Notes: generated by a model not told the origin, from the sequence alone. Shown: positions 25,469 through 39,829, counted from the first letter of the stretch. The stretch is 64,000 nt of DNA from Clostridia bacterium (GCA_017508975.1 JAFWQU010000003.1:1-64000); one strand, 5' to 3'. A program made the numbers and translations.

Positions 25469-26746
25469 TCAGCGGAGGACATACCGCTTCTCTTTTCCCC
25501 GTCCGCGAACCGTGATCAATCCCCGCTCCTGCATCTCCCGCGCGATGGTGTAGGCGCGGGTTTTTTTCACGCCCAGAAGGTTCTCCAGTTCCGCGCCGGT
25601 GATTCCGCCGTGGGTCCGGATGTGGTCCACGACCGTCTGGTCGCGCGGAGTGTTCTGAGTGCGGTCTGTGGATATGTTCCGGTTCGGCAGGGTCATCCGG
25701 AAGGTATTGGGTGTGATCTCAATGCGCGGCTGCATGGGACAGTCGGCATACAGGGCATAGATCCGGCGGATTCCGGTGCCGTAGGCTTCTATCAGCCGCA
25801 GTCGGTGGAAAACGGCGGCAAGCAGTTTGTTCCTGGGCTGGGAGATGCCGCTCCGGATATCCTCCGGGGTCAGACCGGGCATCAGACCGCCCAGGGAGAC
25901 AAAGCCGATCTCCCGGTCATTGACATTGATGATGATGCTTCCGCTGTAACTGTAGTCGCGGTGGACCACCGCGTTGAGCAGTGCCTCGCGGAGGGCTTCC
26001 TCCGGGTAGTCGGGGCTGTCAATCCGCTCCAGTCCCCGGAAGGTAGCCGCGGTGCGGTTGCAAAGCTTCAGATATTGAAAAGCTTCCTCCAGCTGGGTGA
26101 AAACGGAACCGCCGAACTCCTTCTGGTCCCGAAATACCGTGTTGTTTCCGTCCGCGAAAACACCGATTTTGATGCTGTGCCTGCATTGATCGGACAGCAG
26201 AAGCGCAAGGTTGGTAAACAAACCGCTGCCGGTCTGTGTGAGCCCGAGCGTGAGGTATTTCTCCGGCCCGAAGGGAACACCATACCGCCGGAACGCCGCA
26301 CCCATGGCTTCGAAGGTCAGGTCCTGATCCATGGAGCGCAGCTCCTCGAAACTGTCCCCGTCGCTGTCCTTGATCATCTGCCGGATCATGTCGAACGATG
26401 CAGGCACACTGGAGGCTCCCTGGCGCACATAGACACCGCTGGGCTTCAGCCCTTTTCCCTTGAGATAGTAGGGCTTGCGTGCTCCTTCACTGACAATGAT
26501 GCATACCACGCGATCCTCGCGGATACTGCAGCGGACAAAGAGCGTTACGTCTGGTACAATCGCATCCCGGATGCCGTTGGTGATCCGGGTGTATTCATCG
26601 TCCGGATGTTCCAGACCGACCGCCTGTCCCGCATCATCCACGCCGATCAGAATTTCGCCGCCCCCGGTGTTGGCAAAGGCCACGACCTCTTTATAAAGAT
26701 CCTCCGTGAAGCGCAGTTTGAACTCCCTGTGCTCTGATTCAATCAT
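25469..26746 (-). CDS. AlbA_2-domain regulator with winged-helix end
   Basis: 425 residues. The N-terminus (ESEHREFKLRF, FANTGGGEILIGVDD) is an AlbA_2/Schlafen-like domain. The middle holds the HATPase-like block ALREALLNAVVHRDYS and LMPGLTPEDIRSG with NKLLAAVFHRLRLIEAYGTGI. The C-terminus is a winged helix (THGGITGAELENLLGVKKTRAYTIAREMQERG). These proteins are usually annotated as putative DNA-binding transcriptional regulators. It is cytoplasmic. Its promoter is overlapped by palindromic repeats of a kind expected for autoregulation. It converges with rpe, with only five bases between the stops. Confidence 0.85.
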   Translation of the reverse strand: MIESEHREFKLRFTEDLYKEVVAFANTGGGEILIGVDDAGQAVGLEHPDDEYTRITNGIRDAIVPDVTLFVRCSIREDRVVCIIVSEGARKPYYLKGKGLKPSGVYVRQGASSVPASFDMIRQMIKDSDGDSFEELRSMDQDLTFEAMGAAFRRYGVPFGPEKYLTLGLTQTGSGLFTNLALLLSDQCRHSIKIGVFADGNNTVFRDQKEFGGSVFTQLEEAFQYLKLCNRTAATFRGLERIDSPDYPEEALREALLNAVVHRDYSYSGSIIINVNDREIGFVSLGGLMPGLTPEDIRSGISQPRNKLLAAVFHRLRLIEAYGTGIRRIYALYADCPMQPRIEITPNTFRMTLPNRNISTDRTQNTPRDQTVVDHIRTHGGITGAELENLLGVKKTRAYTIAREMQERGLITVRGRGKEKRYVLR

Positions 26747-26770
26747 TTCTTCTCAGCTCCTCTCAGCGGA

Positions 26771-26799
26771 ATTATAAGACATGATTTTTCACTCGTCAA
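26771..26799 (-). promoter_or_regulatory. Promoter of the AlbA_2 regulator
   Basis: Minus-strand TTGACG, 17-base spacer, TATAAT, about 25 bases before the ATG. Confidence 0.75.
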
Positions 26800-26807
26800 G
26801 TGAACAT

Positions 26808-26864
26808 AGTGAAAATTCACTGAATATTCCATAAAAGGATGAATTTTCAGTGAATTATTCAGTG
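26808..26864. promoter_or_regulatory. Repeated TTCACTGAAT palindromes, candidate operators
   Basis: AGTGAAAATTCACT (26808-26821) is a near-perfect palindrome; TTCACTGAATATTCC and its inverted copy GGATGAATTTTCAGTGAA flank ATAAAA; a further TTATTCAGTG follows. Three or more copies of one half-site just upstream of the -35. Confidence 0.55.
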
Positions 26865-26901
26865 CCGTGAACCTTAGACAGAAGTACTTCCACAAACAAA
26901 C

Positions 26902-26934
26902 AGAACCGCGCCCGATGACTCGGGGCGCGGTTCT
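26902..26934 (-). terminator. Terminator of the leucine-rich-repeat gene
   Basis: Stem AGAACCGCGCCCC/GGGCGCGGTTCT with a T-rich tail on the minus strand, 18 bases after the stop. Confidence 0.7.
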
Positions 26935-26951
26935 GTTGCTGTACGGAGGGT

Positions 26952-28385
26952 TTATTCCTTTGCGTCGGCGTAGACGAAATTCAGCCGGCCGCGGCTGCAG
27001 AACTGCTCGATGGTGGGGTTGTGGGGAATGACGAGGGTGAGCTTGGGACACTTGGCGAATGCCGCGTTCCCGATCTCCGACAGGCTGTCCGGGAGGATCG
27101 CGCTCTCCAGATTCTCGCAGCTCATGAACGCAGACTCCCCGATGGCAGTCACGCCCTCCGGGATCGTCACGGCGGTCAGGTTGCCGCATTTGTAGAACGC
27201 GTTCTTCCCGATGCGGGTGACGCTCACCGGGATCGTGATCTCCGAGAGGCCGGTTTTTTCAAACGCCCGGTCCCCGATCACGGTCACTGTGTTCGGAAGC
27301 GTGACACTCCGGAGCAGAGGGCACTCGGAGAACATGGAATCTCCGAGGACTGTCACGCCCTCCGAGAGGTCCGCGTTCTTCAGCCTGGAGCAGGTGGAGA
27401 AGGCCGCCAGTCCGATCTCGCGCACGCTGCCCGGGATCGTGACGCTCTCCAGATAATCGCACCAGGAGAACGCTTTTTCCCCGATGCGGGTCACCGTGTC
27501 CGGGATCGTGATGTTCCGCAGGCCGGTGCAGGAGAAGAACATTCCGTCCGGGATGCCGGAAAACCCCTCCGGGAACGTCACGCGGTTCAGGCCTGTGCAG
27601 AAGCTGAACGCGCTTGATCCGATGTGTTCCACCCCCGCGGGGATCACAACGCCCGTCAGACGCGTGCAGTGGGTAAACGCGCCGCTGCCGATCACGGCCA
27701 CGCTGTCCGGAATCGTGATGTTCCACAGATTCTCGCACCAGTAGAACGCCTGCTCTCCGATCTCCCGGATGCCCTGCGGGATGGCGCAGTTCGTCTGCGG
27801 CCCCGCCGGCGGGAACCACACCAGCCGCCGGTCCGCCTTGCTGTACAGCGCGCCGTCCACGACGGCCAGCGCCGGATGCTCCGGAGAGACGTGGACCGTC
27901 TTCATCTTCAGGCTGTAGAGAAATGGATTGGCCCCCACGACGGCCACGCTGTCCGGGAGGGTCACGTCCGTCAGCTTGTCGCAGCCGGAGAATGCGTTCA
28001 CCCCGATGGATTCCACGCCCTCCGGGATCGTGACACTTGTCATACTGTCACAGTTGGAGAACGCGTTGTCCCCGATCTCCGTCACCTTCGCCCCGCCCAG
28101 GGTGTCGGGAATCGCCGGTTCGGCGGCGCTGCCGGTGTATTTCGTGATCGCCGCCGTGCCGTCGGATAACAGAACGTACTCGAAATCGCCGCCGGTTTGC
28201 GTCTCCGAGACCGGGGTTCGCACGGGCAGCTGCGGCACCGCTGCGGATTCGGACTCCTGCAGCCACGCGGGAACCGCGCTGGCGGCGGGTGCGGGTGAGT
28301 TCGCCGCCGTGGGCTCCCGCGCGCCGCACCCGCACAGGGTCAGCAGCAGCACAGACAGCAGCGCAAAGCACAGCGTGCGTTTCAT
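26952..28385 (-). CDS. BspA-type leucine-rich-repeat lipoprotein
   Basis: 477 residues from the ATG at 28385 after AAAGGAG. The signal peptide ends LLTLCGCGA, a lipobox. After a low-complexity Ala/Pro/Ser spacer (~25-60), about 14 repeats of ~23 residues follow, with the LRR_5 pattern I-P-x-x-V-x-x-I-G-x-x-A-F-x-x-C-x-x-L-x-x-V/I-T. Such BspA-like proteins are displayed on the surface and mediate adhesion or protein contacts in gut bacteria. Cysteines recur at the conserved C position of the repeats. The start lies next to a cluster of GC-rich intergenic repeats. Confidence 0.9.
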   Translation of the reverse strand: MKRTLCFALLSVLLLTLCGCGAREPTAANSPAPAASAVPAWLQESESAAVPQLPVRTPVSETQTGGDFEYVLLSDGTAAITKYTGSAAEPAIPDTLGGAKVTEIGDNAFSNCDSMTSVTIPEGVESIGVNAFSGCDKLTDVTLPDSVAVVGANPFLYSLKMKTVHVSPEHPALAVVDGALYSKADRRLVWFPPAGPQTNCAIPQGIREIGEQAFYWCENLWNITIPDSVAVIGSGAFTHCTRLTGVVIPAGVEHIGSSAFSFCTGLNRVTFPEGFSGIPDGMFFSCTGLRNITIPDTVTRIGEKAFSWCDYLESVTIPGSVREIGLAAFSTCSRLKNADLSEGVTVLGDSMFSECPLLRSVTLPNTVTVIGDRAFEKTGLSEITIPVSVTRIGKNAFYKCGNLTAVTIPEGVTAIGESAFMSCENLESAILPDSLSEIGNAAFAKCPKLTLVIPHNPTIEQFCSRGRLNFVYADAKE

Positions 28386-28425
28386 GGACAGGACTCCTTT
28401 CTGATATGGATCAACGTAATAGCAA

Positions 28426-28515
28426 GGTTCCGCGCCTGCGGGCGCGGCCAGGTCCGCAGCCGGACTGGCGGCTTTCCGATCGCCCTGGACCTTCGGGGAT
28501 GCACCTTTTTGGAGT
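28426..28515 (-). repeat. Core repeat, copy 8a (short-flank form, inverted)
   Basis: GGTTCCGCGCC-TGCG-GGCGCGG hairpin, the long form of the first hairpin, then CCTTCGGGGATGCACC and TTTTTGGAGT. Confidence 0.85.
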
Positions 28516-28787
28516 GTACGGGTATTTTGCGGGAGACGGCCCCTCTGTCGCTGGCGCGACATCTCCCCAGCAAGCTGGGGAGACTGAGGAGTTCCGCGCC
28601 TGCGGGCGCGGCCAGGGCTTTCCGATCGCCCTGGACCTTCGGGGCTGCACTCTTTTGGAGTAATTGGGTCAGCTTTGTTCAGTAACCTGAGCCTCCCCAG
28701 CTTGCTGGGGAGGTGCCCGAAGGGCGGAGGGGCTGTTCTGCTGTCATCGGATCCTTCAATTCCGCATTCCGCATTCCGAATTCCGCA
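28516..28787 (-). repeat. Composite repeat cluster
   Basis: In order: a ~72-base unit with GTATTTTGCGGG, CTGTCGCTGGCGCGACA and CTCCCCAGCAAGCTGGGGAG hairpins; a second core copy (8b, 28590-28661) ending CTTTTGGAGTA; a CTCCCCAGCTTGCTGGGGAG plus GCCCGAAGGGC unit (28692-28734); and an ATTCCGCATTCCGAATTCC tract (28757-28787). The whole 28386-28787 gap contains no gene. Confidence 0.85.
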
Positions 28788-29342
28788 CTAGATCACCCCT
28801 CCGTACCCGGCGGCGATGCCGAGCGCGGCGGAGAGGAGGATCAGGAGGATCGGGTGGGTCTTGCGGAAGGCGAGGACCGCGGTGAGGAGGAAGATTCCGG
28901 CGTGGACCGCGAGGGCCGCGGGGGACTCGGGCACGACGGGGAAGAAAACGGCTTTCGCCGTCGAGAAGAGCGCGGCGGCGATCATGCCCACCACGGCGGG
29001 GCGCAGGCCGGCCATGGCGTTCTGCACCAGCCGGCTGGCGCGGAAGCGGTCGTAGAAGTGCGCGACCAGCAGGATCACCAGGAACGAGGGCAGCACCACG
29101 CCCAGCGTCGCGCCGGCCGCGCCCGCGAGCCCGCCGGTGATCCGTCCGACGTAGGTGGACATGTTCACCGCGAAGGGCCCGGGCGTGCTCTCGCTGACCG
29201 CGACGAAGTCCAGAACCTCCTCCAGGGACATCCAGCCGTGGGCGAGCACCTCCCCCTGGACAAGGGGCAGCATGGCGTAACCGCCGCCGAAGGTGAACAG
29301 GCCGATCTTGAAAAACGTCAGAAACAGCGTCCAGACGATCAC
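28788..29342 (-). CDS. Chromate transporter half-protein, second gene
   Basis: 184 residues from a GTG that overlaps the upstream stop by four bases (GTGA). It has the ChrA half signature FFKIGLFTFGGGYAMLP, the SESTPGPFAVN block and LGVVLPSFLVI, then further hydrophobic segments. Short ChrA proteins work as pairs in the membrane; fused relatives export chromate by exchange with sulfate uptake. The physiological substrate in an anaerobe is unclear. Downstream is the repeat cluster. Confidence 0.9.
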   Translation of the reverse strand: MIVWTLFLTFFKIGLFTFGGGYAMLPLVQGEVLAHGWMSLEEVLDFVAVSESTPGPFAVNMSTYVGRITGGLAGAAGATLGVVLPSFLVILLVAHFYDRFRASRLVQNAMAGLRPAVVGMIAAALFSTAKAVFFPVVPESPAALAVHAGIFLLTAVLAFRKTHPILLILLSAALGIAAGYGGVI

Positions 29343-29878
29343 TGCGCGCCCCTCCTCCACAGGCCCGAGAGGAGCCCCAGCGCGGCGCTGGCGGCGATGA
29401 CCCAGACCGCGTCGAGCTTCAGGAACGCCACCGTGAGGAACACCCCGCCCATGACAGCCCAGGCGAAAGGATGCCTCGGGGCTTTCTTGAACATGGACAC
29501 CAGCGCACGCAGGATCAGCGCGAGCACGCCCGCGCGGATGCCCCAGAAGGCGTACTGCACTGCCCGGATGTGCCGGAAGGTTTCCAGAATATAGGAGAGC
29601 CCCAGGATGATCAGAAACGAGGGCAGGACCACGCCCAGCGTCGCGCAGACGGCGCCCGCGGTCCCCGCCGTCCGACGCCCGATGAAGGTCGCGGCGTTGA
29701 TCGCGATCGGGCCCGGGGTGGACTCCGCGATCGCGATGATGTCCAGCAGGTCCGCGTGGCTGATCCAGCCCTTGCGGTCCGCCGTCTCGCGCTCGATCAG
29801 CGGGATCATGGCATAGCCTCCGCCGAAGGTGAAAGCGCCGATGCGCGCGAAGGTCCAGAAGAGGTCCAGAAGAATCAT
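29339..29878 (-). CDS. Chromate transporter half-protein, first gene
   Basis: 179 residues. It has the matching ChrA half features FARIGAFTFGGGYAMIP, AESTPGPIAIN and LGVVLPSFLII, and about six membrane segments. AAAGGAGCG lies just before the ATG. It is translationally coupled to the second half by a four-base overlap, so the two are expected to assemble together. Confidence 0.9.
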   Translation of the reverse strand: MILLDLFWTFARIGAFTFGGGYAMIPLIERETADRKGWISHADLLDIIAIAESTPGPIAINAATFIGRRTAGTAGAVCATLGVVLPSFLIILGLSYILETFRHIRAVQYAFWGIRAGVLALILRALVSMFKKAPRHPFAWAVMGGVFLTVAFLKLDAVWVIAASAALGLLSGLWRRGAQ

Positions 29879-29982
29879 CCGCAGCGCTCCTTTTGTCCGG
29901 TTTTCTCCCCCAGAGCATACCGCAGATCCGTCCCGCCTGTCAACCCTGCACTATTTGGGAGATTATTATTAGAAGAAATCCC

Positions 29983-30011
29983 TTTTCAGAAGATGAATTT
30001 TGTGGTATAAT
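29983..30011 (+). promoter_or_regulatory. gyrB promoter
   Basis: TTTTCA, 17-base spacer, extended -10 TGGTATAAT, about 40 bases before the ATG. Confidence 0.7.
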
Positions 30012-30023
30012 CTAAAAGGTTAG

Positions 30024-32018
<1,995 letters not shown>

Positions 32019-32080
32019 TACGCTGCAGAATTTCAGAGTATTCAAGACCTTTTCGGCCCTGAAACCAAAGGAGGAAAAAC

Positions 32081-32375
32081 ATGCTGTATCCTTTCATGAC
32101 CCTGCCTGACGAGACAGAGATCGTGCACTCCGAGATGATTCTATCGGATGGGATAAAGCATGTGAAGGTATGCATTGAGAAGCCTGTGGAGGGTGGGTTT
32201 CAATCCGCAATCTGCTGGCTGCCTGAAAACCGGTGGGAAAAAGTGACCGGATATACCCAAGAGGAGCTTGACAAACTACATAAGCTGATCCAAAGCCGAA
32301 TTGCGGAGATTTATCAACGAGCCGGAGAATACAGTCTTAACCTGGCAAGAATAACCAACAAGGAGTCCTGCCCCC

Positions 32376-32383
<8 letters not shown>
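32081..32383 (+). CDS. Small conserved-looking protein between gyrB and gyrA
   Basis: 100 residues, with a strong AAAGGAGG seven bases before the ATG. It begins [19 protein letters not shown] and has [22 protein letters not shown]; no signal peptide or membrane helix. I recall similar ~90-residue hypothetical proteins from Clostridia but cannot assign a function. Base composition is AT-richer than the flanking gyrase genes. Its stop overlaps the gyrA start by eight bases, so gyrA translation may be coupled to it. Confidence 0.75.
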
Positions 32384-34901
<2,518 letters not shown>

Positions 34902-34907
34902 ACAAGA

Positions 34908-34944
34908 AACCTCCGGCGCGGGTCTGACTGCGCCGGAGGTTTTC
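34908..34944 (+). terminator. gyrA terminator
   Basis: Stem ACCTCCGGCGC/GCGCCGGAGGT followed by TTTTC, right after the stop. Confidence 0.88.
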
Positions 34945-34986
34945 TGTACGCGGATCCGAATAACAGTGAATCAGCAAGGAGAAATT

Positions 34987-35124
34987 ATTCCAATCTCAAG
35001 AAAAACCTATAAATCCAGTAAGCAGCATGCGCCCGAAGGTCCAGGGCGATCGGAAAGCCCTGGTCGCGCCCGCAGGCGCGAAATCTCCCTGTTGACATTT
35101 TGCACACGATACTGAGATCAGTAT
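34987..35124 (+). repeat. TIR repeat, copy 9 (short core)
   Basis: 138 bp. Left end ATTCCAATCTCA, right end TGAGATCAGTAT; short first hairpin CCAGGGC/GCCCTGG, second hairpin CGCGCC-CGCA-GGCGCG. An AATTCCGAATTCCGC tract follows up to the neighbouring gene's stop. Confidence 0.92.
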
Positions 35125-35142
35125 CAATTCCGAATTCCGCCC

Positions 35143-36012
35143 TCAAAACATCCCCATCTGCTCATACCGCTTCGGAAACTCGTTCAGATAGGCAAAGCAG
35201 TCGTCCGGGGTGTCCAGGATGCCGTGCTCCCGGCAGAAGCTGTGGAAGAGGGCATAGAGGGCGGCGGCGTTGGGGCTCGGCAGCTCGTAGGCATTGCCGT
35301 AGCGCGCGATGTAGCGCGCCTTGAGCCCCGGAAAATGCCGGTCCAGCGCGGCGTAGTAGTACTCGCGGTCGCCCTCCCGGAGCGTGAGGCCCATCCAGCA
35401 GATGATGCCCCGGACGCCGACGCGGGCGCAGGCCTCGAGGATCAGGCGGATGTTCTCCTCCGTGTCGTTGAGAAACGGCAGGACGGGGGTCAGCCAGACC
35501 ACGGTGGGGATGCCCCGCGCCTGCATCTGTTCGAGCACCTCGATCCGGCGGCGGGTACTGCACACATGCGGCTCCACCAGCCGGCACAGCGCGTCGTCGT
35601 AGGTGGTGAGGGTCATCTGGACCACGCACTTCGCCTTCCGGTTGATTGCGTCCAGCAGGTCAATGTCCCGCAGGATGCGGTCGGACTTCGTCTGGACGGC
35701 GGCGCCGAAGCCGTATTTCAGGATGATCTCCAGGCAGCGCCGCGTCAGCCCGAGCTGCTCCTCGCAGGGCATATAGGGGTCCGACATGGCGCCGGTGCCG
35801 ATCATGCAGGGCCTGCGCTTCGTGCGCAGCGCCTTCTCCAACAGCTCCGGGGCGTTCCGCTTAACCTCCACGTCCTCGAAGGGGTGCGTAAACTGATAGC
35901 AGCGGCTGCGGCTGTCGCAGTAGATGCAGCCGTGGGTGCAGCCCCGGTAGAGGTTCATCCCGCAGCGGCCGCCGCTGTTCGTCAGGATTCCTTTTGCGTC
36001 GACGAAATGCAT
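35143..36012 (-). CDS. SPL-family radical SAM protein
   Basis: 289 residues. The iron-sulfur motif is at RGCTHGCIYCDSRS (C-x3-C-x2-C), near residue 25, with GAMSDPYMPCEE and VQTKSDRILRD, as in the spore-photoproduct-lyase-like/Rv2578c-type radical SAM family. It should cleave S-adenosylmethionine reductively; the substrate is unknown, and a DNA-repair role would be speculation. The start is uncertain: the ATG at 36012 has only GGGAGAG upstream and lies 31 bases inside the preceding gene, which suggests coupled translation. Confidence 0.85.
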   Translation of the reverse strand: MHFVDAKGILTNSGGRCGMNLYRGCTHGCIYCDSRSRCYQFTHPFEDVEVKRNAPELLEKALRTKRRPCMIGTGAMSDPYMPCEEQLGLTRRCLEIILKYGFGAAVQTKSDRILRDIDLLDAINRKAKCVVQMTLTTYDDALCRLVEPHVCSTRRRIEVLEQMQARGIPTVVWLTPVLPFLNDTEENIRLILEACARVGVRGIICWMGLTLREGDREYYYAALDRHFPGLKARYIARYGNAYELPSPNAAALYALFHSFCREHGILDTPDDCFAYLNEFPKRYEQMGMF

Positions 36013-36806
36013 GGCAGGCAGATCTCTCCCATGTAGTACTGTTCCTGAAAGTCGATGGCCCGCCGGATCTCCTCCTCCGTGAATGACCGCCCGTCCGGCG
36101 AGACGATCCACTTGTCCTCGTGGTCGTTCAGCCGGTGCACCACCGCGGCCACGGTGCCCTCGAAGGTCTCCAGCGGCCGGTCCGGGCCGAGAAGATAGAC
36201 GTCCTGCTCCATGCCGTCCCCGCCGAGGACGCCCTCCACATAGCCGTAGTTGACCGGATAGACGTGATCCGGATACCGGGGGTGGGCGCTGCCCAGGGGA
36301 CGGTCGATGACCCCGTGGACCCGCGTGCCGAGGACGGCGCTGTAATCCCTCCGGTCCACCGGCAGCCGGTAGACCCGGGTCTCCTCACCGCTCTGCGCGG
36401 TCATGGTCCGCCAGAAGGTGAAGCCGTATTTTTCATAGAGGCCGGTATGGTCCGTGGAGAGATAGAGATACGAATGCCCGTCCGCCTTCGCGAGGCGGTA
36501 GGCGTGCTCCAGGAGCTTCCCCATGCGGCGCTTTCCCCGCGCCTCGGGGAAGGTGTAGACGAACCCCGCCCAGGGCGTCAGCGACGGGGCCGCGATTTCG
36601 TCGCGCTCCGCGTAGGTGCAGAAGGCCAGCAGCCGTTCGCCCTCGGTCAGCAGCAGCACCCGGCTGCGGGCGCCGTACCGCTCGTGAAAGCGCCTCTCCC
36701 GCAGGAGACTGTGCAGATACTGCCCGGCCCGCCAGTCGCTCTCCCCGATCTGCCGGAGCCAGAGCTCCGGGTCGGGTGCCTGAAAGTAGTCCAAAACGGT
36801 GAACAA
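35982..36806 (-). CDS. GNAT acetyltransferase fused to a pyrophosphatase-like domain
   Basis: 274 residues from a TTG nine bases after GGGAGG; an ATG at 36827 is the alternative. The promoter -10 covers 36844-36849, so a start at 36845 is excluded. N-terminal half: GNAT fold (LLAFCTYAERDEI, FPEARGKRRMGKLLEHA, LYLSTDHTGLYEKYGF). C-terminal half: GVIDRPLGSAHPRYPDHVYPV-like block, YGYVEGVLGGDGMEQDVYLLG and VHRLNDHEDKW, matching a small inorganic-pyrophosphatase-like family. Linking a coenzyme A acyltransfer domain to this module in one chain is unusual. Cytoplasmic; shares its transcript with the radical SAM gene. Confidence 0.8.
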   Translation of the reverse strand: MFTVLDYFQAPDPELWLRQIGESDWRAGQYLHSLLRERRFHERYGARSRVLLLTEGERLLAFCTYAERDEIAAPSLTPWAGFVYTFPEARGKRRMGKLLEHAYRLAKADGHSYLYLSTDHTGLYEKYGFTFWRTMTAQSGEETRVYRLPVDRRDYSAVLGTRVHGVIDRPLGSAHPRYPDHVYPVNYGYVEGVLGGDGMEQDVYLLGPDRPLETFEGTVAAVVHRLNDHEDKWIVSPDGRSFTEEEIRRAIDFQEQYYMGEICLPCISSTQKES

Positions 36807-36843
36807 GAGAACGTGCCTCCCGGTCATTGCAGTGTGTGGGAGC

Positions 36844-36872
36844 ATTATACCGTATCCCGATCGGGCTGTAAA
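36844..36872 (-). promoter_or_regulatory. Promoter of the GNAT/pyrophosphatase-like gene
   Basis: Minus-strand TTTACA, 17-base spacer, TATAAT. The predicted start of transcription (~36837) leaves ATG 36827 or TTG 36806 as possible initiation codons. Confidence 0.7.
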
Positions 36873-36958
36873 CCAGGAAAAATCATGCCCGCCGGCAGGA
36901 TTTTCGGGGTCAGGGCGGAATAGGATGGGAGAGCCTGTTCTGAAAGGAGAATGGAAAG

Positions 36959-37378
36959 ATGAAGAGAACGTTTTTGCTGCTGATGGCCCTCCTGCTGGTC
37001 TGGGCCGTGCTGCCCGCCGGCGCGGAGGTGCCGGAGACGGTCGCGGAGGTGAACCCGGAGGCGGCGCCGGAGGATTTCGCCGGGGAGTATGTCTGCGGCT
37101 ATCTGCTCGTGCAGGGCAAGCCGGTGCCCGCGGACCTGGAGGCCATGCGGACGGAGGAGGTTCCGACGCTGCGCATCGAGGGTGAAACAGCGGTCTTCAC
37201 CGGTCTGACGGAGATGGGTACCGATCCGGTGAAGCTGGTCTTCGCGGACGGCACCCTGTGCTTTGAGCCGGAGGAGAATGTGCGGGTCTTCACCCTGCGG
37301 CTGCTGCAGGATGGCACCGTCACGATGACCTTCGACATGATGGAGTTCGCGCCGGTGTTCTGCTTTGTGAAGAAGTGA
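36959..37378 (+). CDS. Small secreted protein of unknown function
   Basis: 139 residues; AAAGGAG lies upstream of the ATG. Signal peptide MKRTFLLLMALLLVWAVLPAG with likely cleavage after AGA. The mature part begins with an acidic, Glu/Pro/Val-rich stretch, then a beta-rich domain with FAGEYVCGYLLV, GETAVFTG and FADGTLCFEP, reminiscent of small lipocalin-like barrels, but no family is certain. Three cysteines in the mature part. Expressed alone. Confidence 0.7.
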   Translation: MKRTFLLLMALLLVWAVLPAGAEVPETVAEVNPEAAPEDFAGEYVCGYLLVQGKPVPADLEAMRTEEVPTLRIEGETAVFTGLTEMGTDPVKLVFADGTLCFEPEENVRVFTLRLLQDGTVTMTFDMMEFAPVFCFVKK

Positions 37379-37422
37379 TGCGGTAACGGTTCTATCCTCG
37401 GAATATGAGAATTCTTGCAAGG

Positions 37423-37494
37423 GAATTTCGCGCCTGCGGGCGCGACCAGGGCTTTCCGATCGCCCTGGACCTTCGGGAATGCACCCTTTTGGAG
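37423..37494 (-). repeat. Core repeat, copy 10a
   Basis: GAATTTCGCGCC-TGCG-GGCGCG hairpin, short first hairpin, then CCTTCGGGAATGCACCC and TTTTGGAG: TIR-type on one flank and short-flank type on the other. Confidence 0.85.
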
Positions 37495-37511
37495 ATGTCG
37501 ATGCAGGCACG

Positions 37512-37635
37512 CTGAACCTCACCCCTGACCCCTCTCCTTTCAGGAGAGGGGAATAAATTACGCATATTCGAGACTTTGGGATGGCTGGGACGGCCCCTCC
37601 GCCCTTCGGGCACCTCCCCAGCAAGCTGGGGCGGC
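37512..37635 (+). repeat. GC-rich hairpin repeats between core copies
   Basis: CCCCTCTCCTTTCAGGAGAGGGG palindrome-type element (37528-37551) after AACCTCACCCCTGA, then GGCCCCTCCGCCCTTCGGGC and CTCCCCAGCAAGCTGGGG (37592-37631), the inverted form of the unit at 28692-28734. Together with the neighbouring copies they fill the 37379-37962 gap, where no gene is seen. Confidence 0.8.
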
Positions 37636-37663
37636 ACAGGTTACTGGACTATGCTGACCCGAT

Positions 37664-37811
37664 TACTCCAAAAGGATGCATCCCCGAAGAGTCCAGAGGC
37701 GATCGGAAAGCCTCTGGCCGCGCCCGCAGGTGCGGAACCTCTGAGTCGCCCCAGCTTGCTGGGGAGATGTCGCGCAGCGACAGAGGGGCCGTCCCCCGCA
37801 AAATACCCGAG
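37664..37811 (+). repeat. Core repeat, copy 10b plus linked hairpin unit
   Basis: TACTCCAAAAGGATGCATCC, core with compensated stem CCAGAGGC/GCCTCTGG, CGCGCCCGCAGGTGCGGAACC, then the CCCCAGCTTGCTGGGG and TGTCGCGCAGCGACA hairpins (37744-37811), the reverse complement of 28516-28590. Confidence 0.88.
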
Positions 37812-37884
37812 TACTCCAAAAAGGTGCACCCGAAGAGTCCAGGGCGATCGGAAAGCCCTGGCCGCGCCCGCAGGCGCGGAACCT
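37812..37884 (+). repeat. Core repeat, copy 10c
   Basis: TACTCCAAAAAGGTGCACCC, short hairpin CCAGGGC/GCCCTGG, CGCGCC-CGCA-GGCGCG, ending GGAACCT; a tandem partner of 10b. Confidence 0.88.
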
Positions 37885-37920
37885 TTCCAATAATCCTCCA
37901 AAACCTTGAGAAAACCGCAC

Positions 37921-37960
37921 AAAAAAGGTTCTCCAGCGTTCTGCACCGGAGAACCTTTTG
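37921..37960 (-). terminator. RNase Y terminator
   Basis: Stem AAAGGTTCTCC/GGAGAACCTTT with a T6 tail on the minus strand, adjoining the rny stop. Confidence 0.85.
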
Positions 37961-37962
37961 TT

Positions 37963-39543
<1,581 letters not shown>

Positions 39544-39829
39544 TTCCAGGCTTTCCTCCTTCTCTTCAGATTTTTGATTGCTCAGTTCATGCAACCGGCA
39601 AAAGCCGTGCCCAACCGGCGCACGGCATCAGGCTGTTCTGCATCGAACATCCCGCGGAGAAAAAACACCGCCTCTTATTCTGCAAACAGGGGAAAGAGAA
39701 CAACTGGTTTTTCTATGGCTTCCTCAAATGCGGCGTCCCCGCCGCAGTGTTCAGAAAAGGGGTTCTATGATAAACAGCCCGTCGGCGTATTTGCGCCGAT
39801 CCCAGCCGATCATGGAAATTGTACTGTTT

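Noticed and set aside
36807-36845. ATG at 36845 as the start of the GNAT/pyrophosphatase-like gene
   Set aside because: It overlaps the TATAAT of the promoter, so it would lie upstream of the transcript.
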